NCBI RefSeq assembly: GCF_028657905.1
Contig: NZ_CP117779.1
Coordinates: 174,571-238,570, forward strand
DNA from: Burkholderia sp. FERM BP-3421
Lineage (GTDB): Bacteria; Pseudomonadota; Gammaproteobacteria; Burkholderiales; Burkholderiaceae
DNA length: 64,000 nucleotides
Direction of reading: 5' to 3'
Position numbers and translations under genes: made by a program. Under the pieces are notes generated by a model. It saw only the letters and a list, made by a program, of their open reading frames with translations, had not been told where the DNA came from and made no database searches. Positions 16,947 through 24,903 of the stretch are shown in pieces (the stretch's first letter is position 1; each line of letters opens with the position of its first letter).

Positions 16947-18713
16947 ATGCTGCCTGCCGCAACGATTCAGGATCCGAAGGACTACAGCATCAACAGTCGG
17001 TTTTTCCGGCGTTTTTGGGGACTGGCAAGTCCATATTGGACGCGACCGCACGCGTGGCCTTCGTGGCTTGTACTGGGGGCGTGCATCGCGTTCTCCCTTG
17101 TCGAGACCGCTCTCAATGTCAAGCTGTCGTTTCTCACCGGACAGATGGCCGATGCGCTGGTGTCCCGCCATGAGCTGTCCTACTGGAACCTGTTCACGCT
17201 GATTACGTTGATTGGTCTTGTCGCCAATGGAGGCGTGGTCAGTTTATTTTTCGGATTCTTAAACAGCTGGTTGACGTTGCACTGGCGTACTTGGCTGACG
17301 CATGATCTGATGCGATGCTATCTGACCGGCCGCGCGTATTTCCAGATTGATCAGGATGGCGATGTCGACAATGTCGATCAGCGAATCCAACAGGAATCGC
17401 AGCCATTCTGCGAGATGGCCGCGACGCTACCGAGGACCTTGCTGCACGTGGCGACGGGTCTGAGCGTGCAGGGCTGGATTCTGAAATCGATTACGCCCGC
17501 ATTGTTCTATGGCGTCCTGGTATACGGCATCGCGACTGCAGTGATTACATGGTGGATGTACCGACCGTTTATCCGCTTGAATTTTGACTCGACCGTGGCG
17601 GAAGCCGATCTGCGCTTCGGCATCCTGCATGTGCGGAATTACGCAGAAACAATCGCACTGTATCGAGGGGAGCAAGCGGAAAGCGTGAGCGTGGACAATC
17701 GTCTGAAACGCGTCGTCGGCATCGTGCTGGCGACTTTACGATACCAGCTTGCTATGGATGTTGCACAAACCGGTCTGGGTTTGGTCTGGACTCTACTACC
17801 GGTGCTGGTGCTGGTGCCGTTGTATTTCACCGGGAAGATTACGTTCGGGACGATTGCCCAAGGAACAGCATCGGCAGGTTTGCTGCTAGAAGCGATCCAG
17901 CAGCTGACAGAATTCGTACCGACATTTGCGACGGCGGCACCTCATGTGGTGCGACTGGCGCAGATCGTCGAGAAGGCGGAGGCAGTCAAGAAAGAGTGCG
18001 GCAGCCAGGGAGATACGATCACGTTCCGTCATGGCCCGACAATCCGGATTGAACATCTCATGCTCCAGACACCGGGACGGGAGCGTGTGTTGCTGCGGGA
18101 CGTGAACCTGACGCTTTCTCCCGGCGAACACCTCCTGATCATGGGGCAAACAGGTGTCGGCAAGAGTTCGCTGCTGCGCGCGATGGCGGGACTGTGGCGA
18201 GTCGGTAGCGGCACGATCACGATGCCGGACGCCGACGAAGTCCTATTTCTGCCTCAGCGGCCGTACATGCTGCTCGGCAGTTTGCGCGAGCAGATTCTGT
18301 ATCCGGCAACGGAGCGTGCGTTCACCGACAGTGAACTCCAGGCGTTCCTCGTGCAGGCATCGCTGCCTGACCTTGCTTCCCGGCATGGCGGTTTCGACAG
18401 CGTGATTGACTGGTCCCGCGTGCTGTCACTGGGCGAGCAGCAACGGATCGGCTTTGCGCGCGCACTGGCTGCCCGTGCGCGTTACGTTTGCCTGGATGAG
18501 GCGACGAGTGCGATGGACGTGGCGACCGAGGCGCGACTCTATCGGGCACTGGCGGCGAGTGGCTCGACCTGCGTGAGTGTTGGTCACCGCCCGTCGCTGT
18601 TCGCCTATCACACCCATGTTTTGGAACTACTAACGGATGGCATGGTGCGTCTGCTTGATGTCGAGCAGGTGCGCGAAGAGACCGGTCGCCTGAGCGGCGA
18701 GGATGTGCGTTGA
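16947..18713 (+). CDS. ABC transporter of the SbmA/BacA-YddA type, permease fused to ATPase
   Basis: 588 residues. The N-terminal half is an SbmA/BacA-like membrane domain (NSRFFRRFWGLASPYW, WLTHDLMRCYLTGRAYFQID, then DNVDQRIQQE, the hallmark of this family). The C-terminal ATPase has Walker A GQTGVGKS (400-407), signature SLGEQQRIGFARAL (from 494) and Walker B YVCLDEATSAMD (513-524). The family includes E. coli YddA, Pectobacterium FusD and mycobacterial Rv1819c, an importer of hydrophilic solutes. ATG 16947 is preferred, with GAGGG eight bases upstream and only 14 bases after tldD. Placed between tldD and tldE, it is the natural candidate for moving the receptor's cargo across the inner membrane; direction is inferred. 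Confidence 0.88.
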   Translation: MLPAATIQDPKDYSINSRFFRRFWGLASPYWTRPHAWPSWLVLGACIAFSLVETALNVKLSFLTGQMADALVSRHELSYWNLFTLITLIGLVANGGVVSLFFGFLNSWLTLHWRTWLTHDLMRCYLTGRAYFQIDQDGDVDNVDQRIQQESQPFCEMAATLPRTLLHVATGLSVQGWILKSITPALFYGVLVYGIATAVITWWMYRPFIRLNFDSTVAEADLRFGILHVRNYAETIALYRGEQAESVSVDNRLKRVVGIVLATLRYQLAMDVAQTGLGLVWTLLPVLVLVPLYFTGKITFGTIAQGTASAGLLLEAIQQLTEFVPTFATAAPHVVRLAQIVEKAEAVKKECGSQGDTITFRHGPTIRIEHLMLQTPGRERVLLRDVNLTLSPGEHLLIMGQTGVGKSSLLRAMAGLWRVGSGTITMPDADEVLFLPQRPYMLLGSLREQILYPATERAFTDSELQAFLVQASLPDLASRHGGFDSVIDWSRVLSLGEQQRIGFARALAARARYVCLDEATSAMDVATEARLYRALAASGSTCVSVGHRPSLFAYHTHVLELLTDGMVRLLDVEQVREETGRLSGEDVR

Positions 18714-18758
18714 GCGTTGTTATTGGCCGAAGCTTACTCTCCTGATCCAATCATCGAT

Positions 18759-20129
18759 ATGAAAATGACGAAATCCAAACAAACCGAACGACTTCTGAAT
18801 ACGCAAGCACAACTGCGAGCGATGGCAACCGATGCACTTCAGCATGCGAAGACATTAGGCGCGACCGACGCTATCGTCAGTGTAAGCGAGAACGACGGAC
18901 TGTCGGTGTCGGTCCGTCGCGGCGAGATCGAGACGATCGAGAAGCATCGGAATAGAGGCGTCAGTGTCACCGTATTCATTGGTCATTGCAGCGGTGCGGC
19001 GAGCACATCGGATTTTTCGCGCGAAGCGGTGCAGGACGCGATTGCCGCGGCTTATCATATTGCGCGTTCTACGTTTCCCGACGATGCCGCGGGTCCCGCC
19101 GAAGCGGAGCTGCTCGAAACGGCACCGCCCGAACTGGATCTTTATCATCCGTGGGGTGTGTCGGTGGACGACGCAGTCGAGATCGCCCGCCGTGCGGAAG
19201 ATGCTGCATTTGCCGTTAGCCCGAAAATCGGCAACTCGGGCGGTGCGAGCGTATCGGCCATGCATGCGCAGTTCGTGCTCGCGACGTCACGCGGCTTCCT
19301 TGCGGGCTACCCATCTTCGAGCCATGGCATCGCGTGCATGTCGATCGTGGGCGGTGGCGGCGACATGCAGAGCGGTCACTGGCATTCGGCGAAACGCAAC
19401 GCAGCCGATCTCACTGCACCCGAGTCGATCGGACGTTATGCAGCAGAACGGGCGCTTGCGCGGATGGGCGCCCGTCGCCTCGACACCCGCAAGGTACCGG
19501 TACTGTTCGAGGCACCGCTCGCGACGGGGCTGCTCGGTGTGTTCGCACGGGCGGTAAGCGGTGGCGCGCTATATCACAAGACGTCGTTCCTAGTTGACAG
19601 CCTTGGCAAGCCGGTATTCGCATCAGACATCCAGATCGCCGATAGACCGCACGTGCCGCGTGCGATGGGCAGCGCGCCGTTCGACATGGAAGGCGTGCGC
19701 ACGCGTGCGCGCAGCGTCGTCGCGGACGGCGTCATCGAAGGCTATTTCCTGTCGACCTATTCGGCGCGCAAGCTAGGCATGCAGACGACCGGCAATGCCG
19801 GCGGCTGGCACAACCTCGTGCTGAGCAGCACGAACACGCGGCCGCACGACCATTTCGATGCAATGCTAAAGAAGCTCGGCACGGGCTTGCTGTTGACCGA
19901 CTTGATGGGGGATGGGGTGAACTACGTGACAGGCGACTACTCGCTCGGCGCGGCCGGCTTCTGGGTTGAGAACGGCGTGATCCAGTATCCGGTCGAGGAG
20001 ATTACGGTGGCGAGCACGTTGCCGGAGATGTTCCGGCGTATCGCGGCAATCGGGGCGGATGTCAGCGTGCGCGGATCCACGGAATGCGGCTCCGTACTGA
20101 TCGAGGAAATGACCGTAGCTGGCCGATAG
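18759..20129 (+). CDS. tldE: TldE/PmbA-family protease subunit
   Basis: 456 residues from ATG 18759. Conserved blocks: GLSVSVRRGEIETIEKHRNR in the N-terminal domain, HYHGWxS-like LYHPWGVSVDDAVEIARRAE, and C-terminal GAPFDMEGVRTRARSVVADG, YSARKLGMQTTGNAGG and DYSLGAAGFWVENG. TldE lacks the zinc motif, as expected, and partners TldD. Its composition matches the rest of the cluster rather than the GC-rich tldD, so the two subunits seem to have different histories. It starts 45 bases after the ABC gene. Confidence 0.9.
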   Translation: MKMTKSKQTERLLNTQAQLRAMATDALQHAKTLGATDAIVSVSENDGLSVSVRRGEIETIEKHRNRGVSVTVFIGHCSGAASTSDFSREAVQDAIAAAYHIARSTFPDDAAGPAEAELLETAPPELDLYHPWGVSVDDAVEIARRAEDAAFAVSPKIGNSGGASVSAMHAQFVLATSRGFLAGYPSSSHGIACMSIVGGGGDMQSGHWHSAKRNAADLTAPESIGRYAAERALARMGARRLDTRKVPVLFEAPLATGLLGVFARAVSGGALYHKTSFLVDSLGKPVFASDIQIADRPHVPRAMGSAPFDMEGVRTRARSVVADGVIEGYFLSTYSARKLGMQTTGNAGGWHNLVLSSTNTRPHDHFDAMLKKLGTGLLLTDLMGDGVNYVTGDYSLGAAGFWVENGVIQYPVEEITVASTLPEMFRRIAAIGADVSVRGSTECGSVLIEEMTVAGR

Positions 20130-20410
20130 TACTCTCCCTTCGTGGAAGGTTGTGTAAAGGCTGACATGATGACATCCGAAGGTGCTGATTCGGCGGTCGG
20201 AGAGATTCGCACCTTACCAATTCGGATCATGTGTGACTGGGGCGGGAATCACACCGGGCGTGATTAGCCAAAAATCCGATTGTCGAGGCGTGAAGATAGT
20301 AACGAGAGTGCCCGTCTTCCCACATGTCGGAGCCGGAAAGGGCTTCACGCACGGCCGATAGATTTTGAAGATTGAATATAAAAATCAATAGATAAATAGT
20401 TTTACTCATG
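20130..20410. other. Non-coding stretch after tldE
   Basis: No gene I can support. AATCAC (20247-20252) and GTGATT (20260-20265) form a small hairpin around 7 bases, followed by an A-run; it is a weak terminator candidate for the receptor-tldE operon. The right part is AT-rich and leads to the conserved 42-bp element. Confidence 0.4.
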
Positions 20411-20452
20411 TACCCACTGTTCGGGCTCGTTATACGCCTTTAACTATCAGAC
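20411..20452 (+). promoter_or_regulatory. Conserved 42-bp element, copy 2 (upstream of AAA+ gene)
   Basis: Same element as 9857-9898: 15 identical bases, a variable core, 13 identical bases, then TCAGAC. Only five substitutions in 42 positions, no gaps. It lies 209 bases before the AAA+ start, a longer leader than at the receptor. Outside the element the two upstream regions are not visibly alike, so conservation points to function. Confidence 0.7.
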
Positions 20453-20661
20453 CGAGAACGACGCGCGATAACGCGGCAGAACGACGTGCCGTTCGCCCGG
20501 GTTTGCTACACCTCGCGCCGGCTCGATCGCTGGATATCGCCCCATCCAGAAGTCGTGTCACACATATAGAAACGAAGTGAAAATCGGAAAAGCGAAACGG
20601 TTTTTCCGTCGTGCGGACACGGTCAATAGATTTCTTATCCAAAACAATTGCGGAGAATCGC

Positions 20662-22248
20662 ATGAATACTGTTCTATCTACACAAAAAGAGCGTGCGGCA
20701 CTGACGCCGAGCCAGGAAAAGACGCTCAACACGCTGCTGCGCATCACTCCGTTGTTGCCGGCGATCGTGCTCCAGGGTGCAGCCGGCAGCGGTAAGACAC
20801 GGGTGCTCAAACAGCTTGCAGCCGATCTCGACGCTCGTTTCCTGCCCCTCGGCGAAGTACTGAACCGGTTCAATCGCCAGGATCATCCTTTGCGCGGGGA
20901 GGAAACGCTGCGTGAAGTCTTGGGCGTGGCTTTGCTTGACGCTGATGTCCTAGTGGTGGACGATATCGAAGTCATGACGGCTTTTTCCCGTAACGCTTAC
21001 GCGTCTCCTCGCGTTGGCTATATCGCGGCCATGCTTACGGAGCTTGTCGACGAAGCGGTCGCACGCGGCAAGCACGTCATACTGAGCCTGACCAGCGAAA
21101 TGGGCGAAAGCACCTGGTTCGACGAGGTCGGCCTGCTCGGTCAGCTTAAGCTGGGCAACGGGCGTGCCGTTCTCGTATCGCTTCCGAACCATACCGATGA
21201 CGATTACGGTGCGATACTCGCCAACACGTTAGGGCACGCGCTCGCATCGCGTATCGACGTGGTCGCCTTGCATGCGTTTGCCTCGAGGCTCTCGGGCAAC
21301 CAGTTGGTCGCCGCGGCACGGTTAGCCTTGGCGGCCCATCCGGAAAGTCTTACGACAGATGATGTCGTCGCGCAACTGCAGGAATATCTGGAAAGCAATC
21401 TGGACGACGGCCAGGTGGAAGCCGTCATGCCGGCTGACCTGAGTGGAACCGAAGCGCTGTGGCAGGTACTGGATACGCATGTCCTGCTGCCGATGCGCGG
21501 CGGGGAACTGGTCCAGTCCTTGGGACTTAAGCCTACACGGGGTGTACTCCTTTACGGGAAACCGGGTACCGGCAAGACATCGATCGGCCGCGCACTGGCG
21601 CACCGAATGAAGGGCAAGTTCTTCATGATCGATGGCTCGATCATCACCGAGCCGCCGAACGCGTTCTTCTCGAAGGTCACCAGAATCTTCGAGGCGGCGG
21701 AAATCAGCAATCCGTCGATCATCTTCATCGACGATGCCGATGTGCTCTTCGGCACGTCACACGTCTACGGGCTGAACCGCTATCTGCTGAGCAAGCTCGA
21801 TGGACTGGTGAGCGGTGCGGTCGGTAACGTCTGCCTCATGATGACGGCGATGAACGTAAACGATCTCCCTCCCGCGCTGGTGCGCTCCGGGCGCATCGAG
21901 CTGTGGCTCGAAACGAAGCTGCCGGACCGCGAGGTTCGGGCCGAAATTCTCGCGCGCTATTCCGCCGTATTTCCGGAGCCGCCCACAGAGGCCGAATTGG
22001 TCGGTCTGGCCGGCCAGAGTAAAGGTTTCACGCCTGCTGATTTGCGACGGATCGTGGGCGATGCGAAGGCGCTGCTGGTGCAAGATGCTCATGTCGGCAA
22101 CGCGCGACTGCCCTCCATTGCGTATCTGTCGCGCGCACTCGACCTGTTTCGGACAATGCGAGGAAAAGCGAACGCGGCGCTTGGCTCGCCCGCCGATACG
22201 GTCGACGAGGAGGAAGACGACTCGGCCGTGAACAGCTGCTGCGGTTGA
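20662..22248 (+). CDS. Two-domain AAA+ ATPase
   Basis: 528 residues from ATG 20662 (GGAG six bases upstream; earlier starts lack a site). Domain 1 has Walker A GAAGSGKT (39-46) and Walker B ADVLVVDDIE. Domain 2 has Walker A GKPGTGKT (299-306), Walker B SIIFIDDAD (about 352-360), and RSGRIELWLETKLPDRE with arginine-finger-like residues, as in the Cdc48/Vps4/FtsH clade. The tail is acidic and ends SCCG. No membrane helix or protease domain. It is the last gene of the cluster and shares the receptor's upstream element. It may unfold or remodel cargo or the TldD/TldE complex; this is inference. A strong hairpin follows. Confidence 0.85.
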   Translation: MNTVLSTQKERAALTPSQEKTLNTLLRITPLLPAIVLQGAAGSGKTRVLKQLAADLDARFLPLGEVLNRFNRQDHPLRGEETLREVLGVALLDADVLVVDDIEVMTAFSRNAYASPRVGYIAAMLTELVDEAVARGKHVILSLTSEMGESTWFDEVGLLGQLKLGNGRAVLVSLPNHTDDDYGAILANTLGHALASRIDVVALHAFASRLSGNQLVAAARLALAAHPESLTTDDVVAQLQEYLESNLDDGQVEAVMPADLSGTEALWQVLDTHVLLPMRGGELVQSLGLKPTRGVLLYGKPGTGKTSIGRALAHRMKGKFFMIDGSIITEPPNAFFSKVTRIFEAAEISNPSIIFIDDADVLFGTSHVYGLNRYLLSKLDGLVSGAVGNVCLMMTAMNVNDLPPALVRSGRIELWLETKLPDREVRAEILARYSAVFPEPPTEAELVGLAGQSKGFTPADLRRIVGDAKALLVQDAHVGNARLPSIAYLSRALDLFRTMRGKANAALGSPADTVDEEEDDSAVNSCCG

Positions 22249-22259
22249 TACAGTAGGGC

Positions 22260-22284
22260 GGATGCATCACTGAGTGATGCATCC
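22260..22284 (+). terminator. Strong hairpin after the AAA+ gene
   Basis: GGATGCATCAC (22260-22270) pairs perfectly with GTGATGCATCC (22274-22284) around a 3-base loop, 11 bases after the stop. The following bases are only moderately T-rich. It plausibly ends the uptake cluster. Confidence 0.65.
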
Positions 22285-22333
22285 GCGCCTTCTCACGTTT
22301 CGTCTACTCCGGGGTTGCAGGGGCGTTCCGTAG

Positions 22334-22371
22334 TGTCGAAGAACGAAATAACTGCGAATATGAACGAATAA
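22334..22371 (+). repeat. Left 38-bp terminal inverted repeat
   Basis: Perfect inverted copy of 22614-22651; starts TGTCGAAG and ends AACGAATAA. Confidence 0.9.
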
Positions 22372-22613
22372 GTTGCGAGCCCGATACCGTCCGGCGCAGG
22401 GGAGCTTGTTCGGGATGAGCTTGGAAGCCACTGAAGCGCTTCTCGGGCAGGGTGAGACATTCGCAGTTTATGCAATCACTCTGCAACATATTCGCGGAAT
22501 TTGCGTTCAAACTTGAGAGCTTGTTGTCGCGACGCAACGCGTGGTCGAGCTGAATGAAAGTGCAGCAAAGCCGCGCCATATCTGCATGTGGGCACAAATT
22601 GGCCGTTCGCAGA

Positions 22614-22651
22614 TTATTCGTTCATATTCGCAGTTATTTCGTTCTTCGACA
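22614..22651 (-). repeat. Right 38-bp terminal inverted repeat
   Basis: Perfect inverted copy of 22334-22371; on the plus strand it starts TTATTCGTT and ends TTCGACA. Confidence 0.9.
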
Positions 22652-22858
22652 ACAACCGACAATAATTACTGTCGGGATCGTCAGTGCGATGAGCGTGCCA
22701 CGGTCGTCCAATTTGCCCAGTCGACGCCGCCGATCGAGATAGCTTTGATAGCGGCGTCATGTCATGCAAATCTCCGACAGGACCTCCCCCGGAGCGCCAC
22801 GCTCGCTGAGTCAGAGCGCGACCGCGCGCTCCGGCTTCAGTTCTCTCGACTGGCCGGG

Positions 22859-23077
22859 CTACTTCCCGACCTGGTTGCCGATCACGCCACCGACTGCCGC
22901 TCCGCCCACCGTGCCCAAGGCACTCCCGCCAGTCAGAACCGCACCGGCAACACCACCGACGCCCGCCCCGATCACGGTATCCGATCCGCGGCGAGACATG
23001 TCGCCACATCCCGCCAACACGACAATCGCCACGGCCGCTAATGTCATTTCAACTGCAACCGACGGTAGCTTTCTCAT
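22859..23077 (-). CDS. OsmB-like small lipoprotein with glycine-zipper
   Basis: 72 residues. The signal peptide ends in lipobox VVLAGC, then SRRGSDTVIGAGVGGVAGAV and GTVGGAAVGGVIGNQVG, a glycine-zipper (two-helix) domain like OsmB/SlyB-type outer-membrane lipoproteins. GAGGAG lies before the ATG (complement of 23075-23077), which is better than the longer upstream frame. Such proteins respond to envelope and osmotic stress. The divergent upstream region carries two GTMCG boxes shared with the SPFH gene. Confidence 0.8.
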   Translation of the reverse strand: MRKLPSVAVEMTLAAVAIVVLAGCGDMSRRGSDTVIGAGVGGVAGAVLTGGSALGTVGGAAVGGVIGNQVGK

Positions 23078-23172
23078 AGTAATCTCCTCGACCCGCCGCT
23101 GCGCCGCCCGATCTGGTACAACGCACGCTAGGCCACACCCTCGCATCTCGATGGAATTCGAAATGTTGTCTC

Positions 23173-23214
23173 ATCCTGAGCGGCTAATCGCGCGCTGTCC
23201 GTCCGCTAACGTAC
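23173..23214 (-). promoter_or_regulatory. GTMCG box A with candidate -10, toward the OsmB-like gene
   Basis: The perfect box GTCCG-CTAA-CGTAC occupies 23201-23214. Reading leftward, a 22-base spacer leads to CAGGAT (complement of 23173-23178), so the box would be centred at about -41.5. Reading rightward the same box has TTCGAT at 23237-23242 at the same spacing, so it could serve both divergent genes. Confidence 0.55.
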
Positions 23215-23218
23215 CGGC

Positions 23219-23232
23219 GTACGCCTACGTAC
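23219..23232. promoter_or_regulatory. GTMCG box B, tandem to box A
   Basis: Perfect GTACG-CCTA-CGTAC, exactly 18 bases after box A. No good -10 at the usual spacing on either side; it may strengthen binding at box A. Confidence 0.5.
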
Positions 23233-23446
23233 CGACTTCGATGCTTCACCTGCGCCGCACGCTGTCCACAGCAATGCGCTCGCCGACCGAAAACGTGCAA
23301 TGCAGTCGTGGCGTGTACGACACCGTACCGATTTGCACGGTGATTGGGCGCACGTTCGCATCAAGCGCCGGGACGTCCAGGACGATCCGGGACGCAGCGC
23401 ATTGCATCGCACGTCAGGACCGTCATCACCGGAACGGAGTGTCACC

Positions 23447-24319
23447 ATGAATCCCATCACACTGGTTCTATCCGCCGCGTTCGTACTCGCGGCTCTCTCT
23501 GTCGGTGCATGGGGCAACCTGTACCTCGCAGCCCCGCTTTTCATCGTCGCCATCCTCATCGCGCTGTCCGTGCGGGTTGCCAATGTCTGGGAAAAATTCG
23601 TGATCTTGCGGGTCGGAAAACTGCAGAGCGTCAAGGGCGCCGGCTTTTTCATGATTATCCCGATCATCGACAACATCGTCGCGGTCATCGACGAGCGCAT
23701 TCAAACCACCGCATTCAACGCGGAGGAAGCGCTGACCAAAGACACCGTGCCCGTCAATGTCGACGCCGTGATCTTCTGGCACGTCCATGACGCGCAGAAA
23801 GCCGCTCTGACGATTACCGACTATCGGCAGGCCATCGACCGGGTCGCGCAAACGTCGCTGCGCGAGATGATCGGATCATCGATGCTGGCTGCGCTGTTGT
23901 CGGACCGCAAAGCGGCCGACATGCACCTGCGCGACGAGATCGGTCGGAAAACCATTGACTGGGGTGTGACGGTCCGCTCGGTCGAAACCCGCGACGTCGC
24001 GATCCCGGTCGCGCTGCAGGATTCGATGTCGCGCCAGGCGCAGGCGGAGCGCGAAAAGCAGGCGCGGGTGATCCTCGGTTCTGCCGAGGCGGAAATCGCG
24101 TCCAAGTTCGTCGAAGCGGCGCAGGTATATGAAAATCATCCGGGCGCGCTGCAGTTGCGCGCGATGAACATCATCTACGAGACGACGAAGGAGCGCGGTG
24201 CGACGATCCTGATTCCCAGCTCGATGGTGGACAGCCTGAACCCGGCGCTTGCGCTTGCCGTGGCCGGATATGACGTGACGCGCGCCGCGCCGGCGACCTC
24301 GTTCAAGAACGCAGCCTGA
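23447..24319 (+). CDS. SPFH/Band-7 (slipin-type) membrane protein
   Basis: 290 residues. A short N-terminal hydrophobic hairpin (NLYLAAPLFIVAILIALSVR) is followed by a Band-7 domain (VWEKFVILRVGKLQSVKGAG, TKDTVPVNVDAVIFWHVHD, WGVTVRSVETRDVAIP) and a helical tail (RQAQAEREKQARVILGSAEA). Slipins assemble on the membrane and protect it under stress, often with NfeD-type partners; none is adjacent here. ATG 23447 has ACGGAG upstream. A fragment of a second copy lies at 26527 beyond an IS element, so the region was once duplicated or rearranged. Confidence 0.9.
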   Translation: MNPITLVLSAAFVLAALSVGAWGNLYLAAPLFIVAILIALSVRVANVWEKFVILRVGKLQSVKGAGFFMIIPIIDNIVAVIDERIQTTAFNAEEALTKDTVPVNVDAVIFWHVHDAQKAALTITDYRQAIDRVAQTSLREMIGSSMLAALLSDRKAADMHLRDEIGRKTIDWGVTVRSVETRDVAIPVALQDSMSRQAQAEREKQARVILGSAEAEIASKFVEAAQVYENHPGALQLRAMNIIYETTKERGATILIPSSMVDSLNPALALAVAGYDVTRAAPATSFKNAA

Positions 24320-24407
24320 TCGCGAGACGCACTGCGCCGATCGCGATGTTTGGTGCGAATCGGCCGAGAGTCGATGCTGTGTTCGGGCAGTGCACGTCAC
24401 CCGCAGG

Positions 24408-24426
24408 GCGGACCCGACCGGTCCGC
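24408..24426. promoter_or_regulatory. Perfect 7-bp inverted repeat before a start codon
   Basis: GCGGACC-CGACC-GGTCCGC, ending ten bases before ATG 24437. It would form a hairpin in mRNA near the ribosome site or serve as an operator. Not related in spacing to the GTMCG boxes. Confidence 0.4.
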
Positions 24427-24436
24427 GTAGATTGTC

Positions 24437-24883
24437 ATGAGCAAGGTTATCCGCAATGCACTCACCGCCTGGCTAGCTGGCGTAGCGTGGCTGGCTCCCG
24501 CGCCATGCCGTGCCTATGCATTGGATACGCAACTCGTCTGCTCGACCAATGCACACGCGTTCATCTCGCTCCTACTGGCGCGCGGCTATATCGACCCCGC
24601 TCCGATGCGGGTCGAACAGAATTCGGTCAACGCGTTTCGACTGACGTACGGCACCGTGCTGACTGTGTTCGGCTTCGAGGTCTATGCGGTGTTCGCCTAC
24701 GAACGAGGAGACGCACTGTTCAAGTCGGGCAGCGGGCAGCCTCTGCCCGGTTCGATCTATGGCGCCGTCGTCAAGGCCCCGATCGAATCCGTGGAAGCGC
24801 ATTTTCATCTTGCCGGCAGCCAGGCTGTTGCGCGTCAGGTCATTCCATTCGTCCTGACGGCCGTCACTTGCGCAAGCCCCTGA
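24437..24883 (+). CDS. Exported hypothetical protein
   Basis: 148 residues with a probable signal peptide (VIRNALTAWLAGVAWLAPAP, cleavage after CRAYA). The mature part has two Cys and ends TAVTCASP. Segments such as LTYGTVLTVFGFEVYAVFAY and GSIYGAVVKAPIESVEAHFH suggest a small beta-rich periplasmic domain. No family recognised. It follows the SPFH gene by about 120 bases on the same strand and may be cotranscribed. Confidence 0.6.
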   Translation: MSKVIRNALTAWLAGVAWLAPAPCRAYALDTQLVCSTNAHAFISLLLARGYIDPAPMRVEQNSVNAFRLTYGTVLTVFGFEVYAVFAYERGDALFKSGSGQPLPGSIYGAVVKAPIESVEAHFHLAGSQAVARQVIPFVLTAVTCASP

Positions 24884-24903
24884 TCTGCCTTTTGGAGCCT
24901 TTC

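Larger units (their letters stand above)
22334..22651. mobile_element. 318-bp MITE-like element with perfect 38-bp terminal inverted repeats
   Basis: The left end 22334-22371 begins TGTCGAAGAACG and is the exact reverse complement of 22614-22651, 38 of 38 bases. Ends starting TGTC are typical of the Tn7/Tn5053/Tn402 (DDE, TniA/TnsB) group. Inside, ATTCGCAGTTTAT (near 22459) and CATATTCGCGGAATTTGCG (near 22490) echo the end sequence, like extra transposase-binding repeats. There is no coding capacity. The five bases on each side (CGTAG and ACAAC) do not match, so no target duplication is evident. It separates the uptake cluster from the stress-gene block. Confidence 0.8.

Noticed and set aside
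20227..20409. 60-codon minus-strand frame (MSKTIYLLIFIFNLQNL and on) after tldE, considered as a precursor for TldD/TldE processing
   Set aside because: It starts inside the conserved 42-bp element with no ribosome site; the N-terminus reflects AT-rich non-coding sequence.
20577..20795. 72-codon frame upstream of and overlapping the AAA+ gene, considered as a peptide precursor
   Set aside because: No good ribosome site, most of it overlaps the AAA+ coding sequence in another frame, and no leader-core pattern is seen.
22334..22651. Integron attC-like cassette
   Set aside because: The ends are perfect long inverted repeats, without the attC core sites (GTTRRRY) or an integrase nearby.
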